From NCBI GenBank assembly GCA_021186555.1, contig JAJKFL010000006.1, positions 32,175,478-32,239,477 on the forward strand: a stretch of DNA of 64,000 bases. Direction: 5' to 3'. A program made the position numbers and the translations under genes. This document shows positions 49,051 to 61,086 of the stretch, piece by piece; the stretch's first letter is position 1, and each line of letters begins with the position of its first letter. The notes beneath the pieces are model-generated. The model had not been told where the DNA came from and did not search any database. It worked only from the letters and a program-made list of their open reading frames with translations. This stretch comes from Reticulitermes speratus (Eukaryota; Arthropoda; Insecta; Blattodea; Rhinotermitidae).

Positions 49051-50053
49051 TATAAAATAACCAGGTATATATTGCGTAAGAAGTGTACTTACCCAGATCT
49101 TTATAAAGAGTGTTTTTAAAGTATGATAATATTCACAAGGCATATAATAAGTGTCCAAACAAAACAATAATTTAAGAAACATTTTTCCACCATATAACAC
49201 TTATTTTAACGTTAAGAAATTCTGCAATTTCCCCACGGCATGTATTCATATGTTTCGTAAGATTCTAAGAAGAAGAAGCCATCGTCACTCGCGATAGAGG
49301 AAAGCAAGATACGTTTCATTTAACGACCATGTCACTTGCTAAGTTTATGTAGCATCAACGGTAGATGGATGAATATGGAACAGAACTGGAAAGACAGGAC
49401 ACAGTAAGGCCGAATACTCTGGAAAAAACATTCTCTCGGTGCCACTACGTCCACCACAAATCCCACCCGCACTGGAATGGGACAGAACCTTCCCCAAAGA
49501 GCACTACACAACTAACGTCCCTAACTCAGAAGCGGTTTGCTTCTGTTATATAGAAAATGAGTTTCAAAATATTGTTGTGATATGTTTTAAGTTTCAAATA
49601 TTCCAACGATTGCTTACTACTTACGGATATCAACATTAATAAAGATAACTTCCGAAATTCTGCAATACGTTTTATGAAACATAGCATTAGGTTTCTTGAC
49701 ATAATTTAATTTTGGTCTATGCTGACCCTATTTACAGACGTCTTACGTAAAATGTAATCACTTACGTCAAAAGCGCTAATATTATGTAAAAATTGCTACT
49801 TCATGTGAAATTCAGTACTCTGTACCATTTTACAGTTGTTTAAACTGAACAAACTTAAAAGGAAAGAATTATTTGTAATAATATAAAATATCATCAACAG
49901 ATTTCTATCAGGAGTCAAGGAACACCAAGAAAATTGTGGAAGACCTGTACAAACATAGAAAATCCACATTTTAAAGTACGTCTAGTCTAGTTCAGATCAG
50001 TTCTTGTGTCTTTACCTTATCTAACTAAATCATTTAGCCTCATAGAAAATACT
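49051..50053. other. No gene seen
   Basis: Unassigned sequence. Confidence 0.5.
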
Positions 50054-50066
50054 GAAACACCGGCAT

Positions 50067-50693
50067 TTTTTTTCCTATGGCTCGACAGCCCTATATGGGC
50101 CTGGGCCTCCTCGTTTCGTCAAGGTTTCATGGTCACACACATTTGAGACACACCACAGTCGGTAGGACTCCTCTGGACGAGGGACCAGCTCGTCGCACAG
50201 ACCTGTACTTGACAACACACAACACTCACAAGAGACAGACATCCATGCCCCCGGTGGGATTTCTTTTTCTGTCCGGGGTTTTGCCCCTTTGATCCATTTT
50301 TATACTGTTTAGATCCCCTTTAGTCCTCATGTAGGACTCTTATGACACTGTGCTAGACCGTACTTGACAAACAAAAACCACAAAACAGCTCATGCCCCCG
50401 GTGGGATTTTTTTTTTTTTTTTTTTTGTTCCGGGTTTTTCCCCTTGATCCATTTGATACTGTTAATCCTTTTCGTCCTCATGTCACCTTATGTTCCATGC
50501 TACGTCCTACATCTAACAAAACACAAACATCTATGCCCCCGGTGGGATTCGAACCACGAATCCAGTAAGCGAGCGGCCGAAGACCCACGCCTTAGACCGC
50601 ACGGCCACTGGGATCGGCGGATTCGAACCCACGATTCTAGTAAGCGAGCGGCCGAAGACCCACGCCTTAGACCGCACGGCCACTGGGATCGGC
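50067..50693 (-). mobile_element. Composite A/B SINE inserted as one unit
   Basis: The 13-bp TSD gaaacaccggcat / gaaacactggcat (50054-50066, 50694-50706; one mismatch) brackets the whole 627 bp. Read 5' to 3' on the minus strand it contains two consecutive tRNA-like heads (about 50619-50693 and 50535-50618), a family B body with an A20 tail (50407-50534), a second diverged B body (50261-50406) and a family A body with A-tail (50067-50260). Both internal joints fuse an A-rich tail to the same point, tcccaccgggggcatg. Two A/B-type templates were evidently joined, then retroposed together. Confidence 0.88.
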
Positions 50694-50706
50694 GAAACAC
50701 TGGCAT

Positions 50707-52600
50707 AGGGCCCTGCATTTCAACCCCTAATTTTCCCTTCTGCAATCACTGGGATCCAAAGCACCCAGCAATATACAATAACAACAGTCTTTTGTAACAT
50801 GAAAGTTGCACACTGAACAGAACGAGAGAGCGGAACTACTGTATGCCAGGCCTTCTTGCTTAAGGCACCTCCTCCAAATACCAGTATAAGCGTACTGAAA
50901 CGTTAATGCTTATTTAGCTATGTTAACTCGCTCTCGAGGGCAGAAAAAGAAAGTAAAGAGGATGAAGAGTCTTTGTATGTGTATATTGCATCCTAGACTG
51001 GAAGATGAAGAGTGATCTCTCATCTTTTTTATATCCATCATCCTACATACAGCGGCTTGTGTTTACTTGGTAAGCAAAAAAGTTGAAATTAACAACGCGG
51101 AAAAGACTTTTCTGCGAAGAGAAAAACGTATAACGGATCACTGAAAGCCAAAGAGATACAAGTCAGAGTTTGTAGACGATATCGAGTAGAAATTCTGAGC
51201 TGCCGGAAACGAAGTTATAATTCATAATATGAGGAAAAGCAGTTCAAAATTTTTATTTTCGCTAATGGCCAAGTCCATCAAATCTACTTTTATATGCATG
51301 CTTGTACTTCCGTCACTCATGTTTGCCGTCTGCAAAGAAGGATATTTTTTTCCTGTACAGTGAGCCATACATTTGACATGGCTCACTGTACAGGAAAAAA
51401 TATCCAACATATCTAAAAACCTTGAGTGTCTCTGAGCAAAATTAAACCAGAAAGCCTAACCTTGTTTCTGTAATTACGTTTGTTGATTACAAGTTATTAT
51501 TCCCATCAGAGATGTCAAACCCTGACCTCTGCAGATTAGAAGCTGCTGTCAACGCCATTGTACCTTCGCTATTCTGACTTCAATTTCTTTCAGTCTTTAA
51601 GTTGTCAAACCTGATCAGACATTGTGTCAACATGCAAGGAGTAATGAATACAGCGTGGAAAATATATATTGCACTTGTGTTACAATTTTCATTAAATATA
51701 TATTGCTTTGGATAAGAAACATTACTTCAAGGTACACGCATTAGTAATAATTTGTCTGAGACAAACAATAAGCAAGGGGGTAATCCTGGATTACAGTGAT
51801 ATTAAAACATATAATATGTTGATATATTTATTCCTTGGCCATACATTGTTAACCTGTGCCAACAATTAATCTCTTAATATTCTTCCTAGAAATAAAACAC
51901 CTACATTTACAATATAAACTGAAACTCATAAATTTATCTTGACAATTAAAGACTAGTGGTTTCTATATACACCGCCAGTTTTCACGTTCAAGAATTTTAG
52001 GTAGTGACCGCAAAACATATTTATGTGTTTTTAAAAAATCACAGAAACAACAACAAATATTTCCCTATACAGCATTCAATGATTGGTTCAAGTAACCGAG
52101 ATACGGTGTTTACTGCGCTGTATGGACTGAGTATTCAAGTATAATTTAGGTTACAAAGAGTTAAATTGGATCACACCCGTAACTCTGGGTTCACTGCGGA
52201 TTTAGGGCCAATCCTTTAAGCAGTTCTGTACTATGTTGTACATTTTGCTTAACTATCACGTGTTTTGTTTGCTGTCTTTCCTACGACATACATTATTTCT
52301 TTGTTTCAAAATAACACTTCAGCAAGACATTTAAAGACTGAATTTAACCTAAATTAAATTATAAGACACAAGGTCATAATTCACAGAAAACAAACTCGTG
52401 TTTATTAAAAGACAAAAAATGATTGCTGTTTGTAAAAGTAATGTTTGTTTTTATAAGAATTTTAAGAAACGAATAAAAAGAGATGCACTGTCTGGTATAA
52501 TGCAGTTGTCTTAATGCTAGAGTAGGTGGCACGTATAAATACCAATGGACTTTAAATAGCTAAGTCCACTGAAATTTATAAACCACTGATAATTAAATCT
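50707..52600. other. No gene seen apart from a strong hairpin
   Basis: AT-rich; the hairpin at 51340-51405 is the only structure. Confidence 0.5.
51340..51405. repeat. Near-perfect 28-bp-stem hairpin
   Basis: The left arm 51340-51368 and right arm 51378-51405 are reverse complements except for one extra T, around a 9-base loop (acatttgac). The arms include cctgtacagtgagccat and its partner. The length resembles a miRNA precursor or a tiny foldback element; I see no further repeat copies here. Confidence 0.92.
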
Positions 52601-52609
52601 AATAATTAT

Positions 52610-52867
52610 TTTATTTTTTTCCAGTGGCTCAACAGCCCCTAGTGGGCAGGATCTCATTATCGAGGCTTCACGATCACACTCAGATACATCGCACTCGGTA
52701 GGACTCCTCTGGACGAGTGATCAGCCCGACGCAGAGACCTCTACCTGACAACACACAGCAGTCACAATAGACAGACATCCATGTACCTGGCGGGATTCGA
52801 ACAGGCAATCGCATCAAGCGAGCGACCGCAGACCCAAACCTTAGATCGCGGGGCCACTGGGATCGGC
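52610..52867 (-). mobile_element. Family A SINE, full length with 9-bp TSD
   Basis: Reverse orientation, aataattat duplicated at 52601-52609 and 52868-52876. T-run, ggctcaacagcccctagtg, body, B-box gggattcgaac and head ggccactgggatcggc. Moderately diverged. Confidence 0.9.
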
Positions 52868-52876
52868 AATAATTAT

Positions 52877-54573
52877 ATTATTAGTGTTGTTTAACATCGG
52901 TGTAAAATACGGAGCATTGCCAAATTCAGCAATAGATTTCATATGGGTATGAGGAATCAGTTCAACCATACATTTAACTCGTAGAATTGAAAGTTCCCTT
53001 TCCATTAAAACTACATCCTCTAACGTAAAACTCAAAAGCAAAAATACAAACGCATTTTTACAGCGTTAATTAACAATTAAAATGTTTTATTCCACAATGA
53101 AAAAGAAGCACAGAATTGTCAGTTAAACACACTGCATTTTTTCAGTCACATTTCTACACCATTACCTAATGCAAAAACCTCCCTCCAAACATACTTGCCA
53201 ATGTGTTTGTAAAGAAAATATCAAAGACTAATGTAAACAAATCATTACACACACAACGCAGCTATAGGCTGAGACTCTCTTTGTGTATACACACTGTCCT
53301 GACAGCAATCCAGACGTTAGTAATGTTATGTACTCCAATTATCTACCCAATCAGTGCTTCCACTGTTCACTCGCATGCTAACTTGTAAAGTGTCTACAAA
53401 TACATACATTTTCGTTTTCTAACATAAATATTTGTGCTTTAATTTATCTAATCCTGACCTTTACCTGCTTCCATCTTTTCTGATATATTTTGAACATACG
53501 GGAAATCGTAAATGAGCCAACCTAATAGTTTTCTCATTTATGTCCGTTGCTTCAGAAAACATGGCAGATCAATCAGCAGAGAAGTCTGAAAGGGGGGGGG
53601 GTATTCTTCGTTTTGTGATGGAATTTGTGGGTTGTTTTACAGCGCTGAGGTGACCACAATCTTTAAACTATATAGGCCTAGTCATTAAAATCCCACTAAA
53701 TATACTTACTTGATATTACCCACTTTACTGTTTATACTCGTATTATACTATCTCTAACGTGTTTCAGGTCATTTCAAACAATCCTCACGAAGACAAAATA
53801 CAAGAGAATACATGTAAGTGTATAATGACGTTAGAGATAGTTATATATATATTACATTTATTATTAATTTTCCCTTATATACTTATAATTGTAAGTTAGT
53901 TTTGCCTGTTGGGCATTTACAATCTTAATATTATGCATTGTTCATGCGTTTGTTTTATTATTTATTAAAATCCAAAAATGACATATACGCCTCTATGCCA
54001 TTGACATTCATAAAAGCTCTGACTCCACATTCATCATTCTTGGGACGGTGTTTACTGGCAGTTTCTTCTTGTAAGGAAATAATTTTTTGATAAACTGGTT
54101 TGATTCCCATAACATACTGAATGAAGTGCAAAGGCTATGTAGCGAAAACTGTAGTGCAGTGTAGGTTACTAACTTTAGGGCAGGCTGGAGTGATAAAAAT
54201 ACTGTGGGCTCATTTTATACACTTTTCGTAAACAATGCAAAAACATTAAAATTCAATTTGGATTTGTCTTTCGATGCACGAAATTAATGTAACACAAAGA
54301 AGACAAATTACGAAGAAAAATAAAATTACTTATTAAAAAATACGAACTGAGTGACAGTGCGAAAGATAAATTTATTTTACAGTTTCGCGAAGTAATTTAT
54401 GGAGCTCTGAGGTTAAGCGCATTAAATACTACATACCTAGCGATAAATTACTGAGGTGTCTGCAGACGTCCCGCCGCGCCCGCGCCACTGTAACTTACAT
54501 CCGTCAGCGCCACACGCGCACCGTACGCTCCGTGAAGACGCTCACGCTTCCCCCCCCCCCCCCCCGAACGTGC
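52877..54573. other. No gene seen; small inverted repeat and homopolymers
   Basis: Contains a 13-bp inverted repeat actatctctaacg at 53747-53759 and 53829-53841, a ten-G run at 53592-53601, a (TA)n patch near 53842 and the C16 run at 54550-54565. A short GC-rich patch (about 54465-54540) precedes the C-run. Confidence 0.5.
54550..54565. repeat. 16-bp poly-C run
   Basis: Uninterrupted C16 directly upstream of the family B SINE. Confidence 0.85.
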
Positions 54574-54782
54574 TGATCCCAGTGGCCGTGCGGTCTAAGG
54601 CGTAGGTCTTCGGCCGCTCGCTTACTAGGATCGTGGGTTCGAATCCCACCGGGGGCATGGATGTTTGTGTTGTGTTTGTTGTAAGGACGGTAATATGGAA
54701 CGTAAAGTGACATGAAGGACGAAAGGATTTAAACAGTACAAAAATGGATCAAAGGAAAAAACCCCGGACAGGCAAAAAAAAA
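54574..54782 (+). mobile_element. Family B SINE (A-type head, different body)
   Basis: The head is near identical to family A (gatcccagtggccgtgcgg, gggttcgaatcccaccggg). After gggcatggatg the body changes to gtgttgtgtttgttgtaagg... and ends aaaccccggacaggc plus A-tail. The same body occurs twice in the 50.1-kb composite. This stand-alone copy shows B is an independent family of about 209 bp. Confidence 0.88.
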
Positions 54783-55299
54783 CGCTAACTAACAAGGCTA
54801 GTGATGTTTATATGTATCTGTCTGTCGCTCCAACACTGAAACCGAGTATTCGAATGCAGTTCGAAGCAGAGTGCATGTCTGCACTGACCTGTGTAAATAC
54901 AGACCGTCTAAATGGGTCGACTCTGGTCCCTCCAGGCAGCGTTACAAATGTCAAAGGTTTCGTAGTTTCAGAGTGAATAATTTGAAGCCTAACAAGCCAG
55001 AAGATCTACTTAAAGATAAAAAAAAAAGAAAAATTAGAGGAGAAAAACACATTTCTGGAGTGAAATCCATGTTTTATGTGAGTCGAAATTTGCAAAAACT
55101 TAAATTCCTTTATCACGACAACCGCTCTAAATAATTTATCCTAATTTATTAATTTGTTTCGGTGACCGGCAATACTTTGAAGTAAAATAGTATTTAATTT
55201 AAGTTGGTAGACGCTTGTATCACACTTCTTTAAAAAGAGCTGATTCTACCGAAGAATGTAGGCTCAAATACATGACCAACATTAGTTGCAGCCTCAGGT
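54783..55299. other. No gene seen
   Basis: The 87-codon frame at 54871-55134 is lysine/arginine-rich but not recognisable. Confidence 0.45.
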
Positions 55300-55618
55300 T
55301 CTCGCTCTTCTGATTTGTTACGCAGCATAAGTTGGTAGATAATCACAAGATTAAAACCAACATATACACTGGTTTTAAACTTGTGACTTGTTATCATGAT
55401 GCAAGGTGAATATAATGCAAAAGTTGGTAGTTGTTTACCAAAGTTTCGGGACAGGATATCGGTTCCATCTTCAAGGGTCGAATCGACTGCTTGACCCTTG
55501 AAGATGGGACCGAGAGACTGTACCGAAAAGTCAGTACAGAACTACAAACTTATGCTGCGTAATGAGCCAGAAAGAGCGAGGGCTTCATCTACACCGCTGC
55601 AAAAGTTTGAAATCTCGC
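55300..55618. repeat. Foldback element, longer variant
   Basis: Outer arms ctcgctcttctgatttgtta and tgctgcgtaatgagccagaa. Inner arms carry the minus-strand core CTTGAAGATGG...GTCCCGAAACTTTGGTA and the plus-strand core CTTGAAGATGGGACC...TACCGAAAAGTCAGTA. About 95 bp of extra sequence splits the left arm, including a cttgtgacttgttatcatg segment and a repeated agttggtag. Confidence 0.7.
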
Positions 55619-56763
55619 TTAATTGTAGTCTCTTTTTAACGTTGTAGTCGATTTTTTGTTTATTTTTCTGTTTCCATACTTGGATAAAAGTCGTAAATTG
55701 AATAACAACTCACATGCAGTGCGGAATAACCGCAGTTTATTATGAGTGGGCGTCTATTTACGCATACTAGGGCATGCATTTTGAAATTTACACCGATGTC
55801 CTATCGCTCCTGGCCATACGGTCAAAACTCATCTGCATGATATCAATTTGTTTCACACTAATCATAGAGAAAAGTGTTTACAAAAGCGTACTAAAGAAAC
55901 TGAAACTGACTTGTACCTTAAAAGGAAGAAATATAAGAAAACGTGTTTTACCATAAACTATAAACAAAACAGCATAGTGTGTTTTGTTTTCTTTAATTTC
56001 TCATAAACACAATTTGCGTCTGTGACTTTCCTGTTATTGTTGCAGTAACGTGGCCGTCCAGAGCAGCATTAAGCTGTCTCATGGGAATTCAAAAAGCAGA
56101 CCAGTTTTAAGGCGGAAAATTATTTGTATTTATTTTATATATGTTTATGTAGTTATTTATTTAACGTAGAATATTTAAATTTTCCACTGTCGCTGGTGCA
56201 TGAATAATGTATAAAGTAGAATCTAGTAACTTTATAGGGCCTAACTATGACGCAATGGATCTGAGTTGGCGAATGATGATGAAGCAATTTTCAGGAACTT
56301 TTAGATATAGTCTAGCAGCTGACGAAGGCTCTGGAATATCTGTGGAGACTGACCGCCTCAACACTATCATTTCAGCATTTAACAAATTTTTTTATTTTCC
56401 AATTTACTTTTATAAATCTGTGATTTAAAGACCTAATCACTGAAGGAACATTTATCATTTTACGGGACTCCATTAGCGAAGTGTAAATATTCTATCTGCG
56501 TCCACGTGTAAAGAGATACAGTGGGATTCCTCTTTAGCCAAAAAAAAAATAGGTAACAAATCTCACATGAGATATCGAGTGTGACTACGTCACTTTTAGC
56601 TAGCGTGCCCGGTACGTAATATTGGACATACGTGACAGGAGGTGTTACTATGAGCGTGCATTCCCTTACTCTGTAGACGCGATTAATTCGATATATTTTT
56701 GTGGCAACAAAGGCAGGGGGGCGATAAGAGAACTTTGCAAGTACCTCAAATATTCCGCAGTAA
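55619..56763. other. No gene seen
   Basis: AT-rich unassigned sequence. Confidence 0.5.
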
Positions 56764-56773
56764 CTTGCCGTCT

Positions 56774-57031
56774 CGATCCAAGTGACCGCGCGGTCTAAGG
56801 CGTGGGTCTGCCGCCTCTCGCTTGCTGGGATTGCGGGTTCGAATGCCGCAGGGGGTACGGAAGTCTATCTCTTGTGAGTGTTGTGTGTTGTCAGGTAGAA
56901 GTCTCTGCGTCGGGCTGATCACTCGTCCAGAGGAGTCGTACCAAGTGTGGTGTGTCTGAGTGTGATCGTGAAGCCTCGACAATGAGAAGGGTCCTGGTCC
57001 ACTAGGGGCTGTTGCGCCATGGAAAATAAAG
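56774..57031 (+). mobile_element. Family A SINE, full length
   Basis: The head is gatccaagtgaccgcgcggt with B-box gggttcgaatgcc. The body ends ggggctgttgcgccatgg plus a short A-rich tail. The TSD is imperfect: cttgccgtct (56764-56773) against cttgccctct (57032-57041). Confidence 0.9.
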
Positions 57032-57041
57032 CTTGCCCTCT

Positions 57042-57767
57042 AACACTGATAAACTTCATTATAAAGTTGGTACTCTAATTACATCAGATCTGGTCGGGTA
57101 TAGTACCTCTACATGTTTTGGTTGAAAAAGAAAGAAAATACTTCGAAGATCCTGGCTTAGATGGAAGGATAAAATTTAGAAGTTTCTTGCACATATGGTG
57201 TAGAACGGTGTGAAGTAGATCAATCGAGCTCAAGATACAGAATATCTGAGGGTTGTTGTGAAAATAGTAATAAAGTTTCGGAGTTTCTAACACGCGAGGA
57301 ATAAGTCGACAAGCCGGGTGCTTGTACAATGTGAGATCTCACTGCCACATTGTATCTGAAATCATGCGATAAAAGGTTTTCCTTCAATATAATTTTATAG
57401 TGGCTTAGCCTGATATTGGTTTTGGAAAAGAAAAGGCGAAACATGTAGCTATTCATTGTAAACAAGAGAAGATTCTCTACCAATAAAGTTGTGTCGAGTG
57501 AGTCAAAGGAAATATCCTAGGTTTCATATCAGAAAACACAACAAAATGCCACACACTAAGCTCAGTGCTTATTAAATTCTGTAACTAATATCTGCGAAGT
57601 CTGTTTACAGTCGACTTAGGTTCCTGCGATACACTTTGATAAGGCAGCTTTCATGCTATATATTTTAAGGTAGTAACACAAGATTTGTATGACCAAGGTT
57701 AAAACCAAACTACAAAAGATCTCAGTGAGTAGAGAAAGGGACTCGAACCTGGCGACTCTCGTATACA
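57042..57767. other. No gene seen; one weak ribozyme-like motif
   Basis: Around 57400-57445, CCTGATATTGG...GGCGAAACATGTAGCT resembles the 37.56-kb motif, again with CTGATAT instead of CTGATGA. Nothing else assigned. Confidence 0.4.
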
Positions 57768-57780
57768 AATCAGACAGGTT

Positions 57781-58062
57781 TTTTTTCGTTTGTGATGAAG
57801 GTCCCTCGCACCAGAGTCTTAAGGCTTTTTGTGCAACCCCAATGATGATGATAGATGGATAAGCATCTTTTTTTACCAAACTTTTACAATGAATGCAGCA
57901 CCAGTGGAATGAAAGCGACAGGGGAAAACCGACAACTCGGAGAAAAACCTGTCCCAGTGCCACTTTATCCACCACAAATCTGAAATGGACTTGACCCAGG
58001 ATCGAACCCGGGCCTCCGTGGTGAGAGGCCGGCGACTAACCGCCTGAGCCATGGCACGGCCT
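57781..58062 (-). mobile_element. Family E SINE, full length with 13-bp TSD
   Basis: The TSD aatcagacaggtt is exact at 57768-57780 and 58063-58075. On the minus strand it begins with a tRNA-like head (ggccgtgccatggctcaggc, A-box-like; B-box gggttcgatcc) and contains a polymorphic (GAT)n segment near the 3' end. The left-edge T-run is the A-tail. The 119-codon frame across it is an artefact. Confidence 0.93.
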
Positions 58063-58075
58063 AATCAGACAGGTT

Positions 58076-61000
58076 ACCATTGGGCTTTCTCGCTCACTGA
58101 AGCAAGTCTAACGTTAATGTTAATTCCAGACTTCTCAGTTACCCTGTACGTTATTCTCCTGTAACATGACCCCAGAGATGAGGCGCGATAGATAGCTTTT
58201 GAGTATGACACGTGGAACTCTGTATTATATTACGTAACCCTGCCACGAATCACGTAAGAGCTGCTTGTATGAAAGAATTTCCTTTCGTTAAAATATTGCG
58301 ATGGCTACGATGCAGCATATTTCACCATTGGAAAACCGCATCAGATTTCAGAAGAAACTAGAGCATAGGGTTTTCAATCATGATGTCCCAAGGTTAGCCT
58401 GGATGTAGGCCGGTGTTGAGGTGCATATGCGAACTCGATGCCTTTGACTGTACGAGCAACGACAGATAGATTTAATTCGTGTTTTACCCGGCTTGTTAGA
58501 ACCGGAGCTCCAGCTGTCTAATGCAATTCCGCAGTGGTGGATGTTTCTGTGCGGAAGTTCCCGTACATCCCGCCCACACAAGCTACGAACGTTTTATTGG
58601 TAACTAAATTACAGCAAGCTTGGCGAAATTCCTACATCTACTTCTCCGTATTTTCTACGTTCATCCTGTCTATACGAAAGGTACAATTTCATTTCGTGTT
58701 CTTTGAAACTGCTCTAACGTTAACTCATTAAAAATTTGCAGTTATGAAGGTTTTAGCTTAAATAGCGATAGGAGATTATTAGCTTATTATATTAACATTA
58801 TTATTACTACTGATAACAGCTCCCAGAAGTACTGTCTTCTAACTCTTGAATACAGGGAACGTGGGTTCGAATAAATCCCACTTAAAGACTGGACCTATTT
58901 CTTTGTCTTTCTCTCTTTGTGTTTAATTGTTTAGGTTAAGCATTTTGTAAAGGGCCAATTGTACCTCCAAGAAGTAATACCAAATGAGATTTGAGACTCT
59001 CACAGCATTGTTAGTGAAGATTCACATCTAGGTTTTTAAGCCGTGTATGCCGGTGGCGTAATGAACTTTTATCCACAAATCCCGTATTTTATTAACGCCG
59101 AAGTATGGAAAGACGAGAAAAAGTAATGATATTTGATTTACAATAGTGTAGTGACTAAGAATAAAAGAAAAACGGAAGAATTTCGCTAATTGTAAAGCAA
59201 CTGTTCTTGCATTTATATACATATATAGGCATATGTATATATATGTATAAAAGACACATTAGAATTTGTATAAATTAACACGCCCACGAGCAAAAGTGTG
59301 TAGACTGCCGGTTGAAAAAAGCTAACATGAAATATTTAGATAGCGTTACACCAGGTGTGTACAAATCCCGGGCGGCACGCCGCCTATGAGATTAAATACT
59401 GTAAGAGGGCGCCTAGTATTTGTTGGTCCTCAGCACGGAACTTGCTTCGTGTCATATTTCTGCGGCCTAGAATTTTCAGGTAACTCATACAGTAGATTTG
59501 CGGAAAATGTAACCACCTCTGTTTTAAACAACTCAATAAAATGCCAGATGTTATTAAACATACAGGATTACAAATACACTTTTCATTCACTATAAACTAA
59601 TCCGACAAAACCTTCGGATTTCTTGCGTCCTTTATATTTGAATATGAACACGAAGAACACGCAGTGTCAAATGAAATATTATTTCTTGAGTGCTGACATT
59701 TATATACTTGTGCCGCTTAGCTTAACGACTCCTCTTCCACAAAGATTAAGACATTACGCCCTCCACAAGCACAAGTTGCAAGTGTGTCATTAGTATTTGA
59801 AGCTTTAAGAGAAAAACATGCGCAGTATTAACCGTGAGAACAGAGGTAATGAGATCCAGGATATTTAAGAAATAAAATATTTTTCTCCCAAAAAGAAAAA
59901 AAGAATTCTTCCTTCGGAGTAAATGATAAAGAGATCAAAGCGCTCAGGATGCTCTTACGTTGTGCAGGATACATCGTAGCTCGACAGGAAGTCACCTTTT
60001 GTGAATATAAACAAGAAAACAATCTGTTATTGAGTTTATGTACGTGCCTGAGGCAGCAAAGGAGCACACTACTGCATATTTCGGTACAAATTAATTTCCA
60101 AGATACCAGCAAAATATAATTAATGAACGTTCTTCAATAAAACGTTTTATACACTTTTAAAGCAGACAAAACAAGATGGTTATTAAACCCAGCTTAAATT
60201 AGAGTAACACACATAAAGACAATGATTAAATAAATATCAAAGGGCTTTGCAGCATATGAAGAAATCTTTAAACAACAGCTGTTTCTTTGCTTTGGGCGAG
60301 ATAAATACATGAAGCGTTGTACATGATTCTTTACTGTGAAAATTAGTTATTAAAAATTGTAAAGGTACAAATGTATGCACTTTCGGTACCTTTCATTATT
60401 ATGTGCTCCTGCATATATACCCTAACAAACACAGAGCAACATACATTTTAAAATCAAATGATATTTTTGTCTTTAAAACAACAAACATGGATAGAATATA
60501 ATTTAGAGGGACAAAAGGCTCCCTGGTTTGTACACGCTGTTAAAAATTCACGAATACAGATTCATGAAAAGATCAGGATTCCGAACTGAGAAGGATAGAA
60601 GAAGCTGTAACAGTTATGTTCTGTTTGAGCCACCCAAAAGAAAGAAGAACATAGTTCATTAATTTAAGCTTTTGTCTAGGATTGAATTTCACAGGTCAAG
60701 TACAGTTTTTATGAATATAAGATGAAAAACGTGTGGAAGTACAGCTGACAGCCTATTTTAAGGGACTAACGACTTATTCACCAAGCATGTGTGAGTAGAC
60801 CCACGAGAACCTCTGGCAGGTTAACAGAACTTCTGTCCGGTACTCGAGTTGGGAAATTCTAAATAAATGCAGTATTATTGTGTTACGTTTTAGCGAAAAG
60901 CTTGTGGATGCACACACTCCTTAGAATTGCAAGCGTCTGTAAATTACGAACTCGTTTTTACTGATTTTAAAAATAAATTGCAGTTAGAAATTAAGTATAT

Positions 61001-61084
61001 TTCGCATATTGCGTCATTAGTAGTATATTTTCCACAATCACAAAAAGTTGTAAATTACAAACACACTTGTACCACATACATGTA
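58076..61084. other. No gene seen
   Basis: About 3 kb of AT-rich sequence, with a (TA/CA)n palindromic patch near 59215-59250 and a possible hAT-like terminus near 59352. No supportable gene. Confidence 0.5.
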
Positions 61085-61086
61085 TA

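Noticed and set aside
50444-50797. Repetitive 117-codon frame with duplicated peptide
   Set aside because: The duplication is the two tRNA-like heads of the composite SINE.
57981-58062. tRNA gene on the minus strand
   Set aside because: Head of family E SINE with TSD; acceptor ends do not pair.
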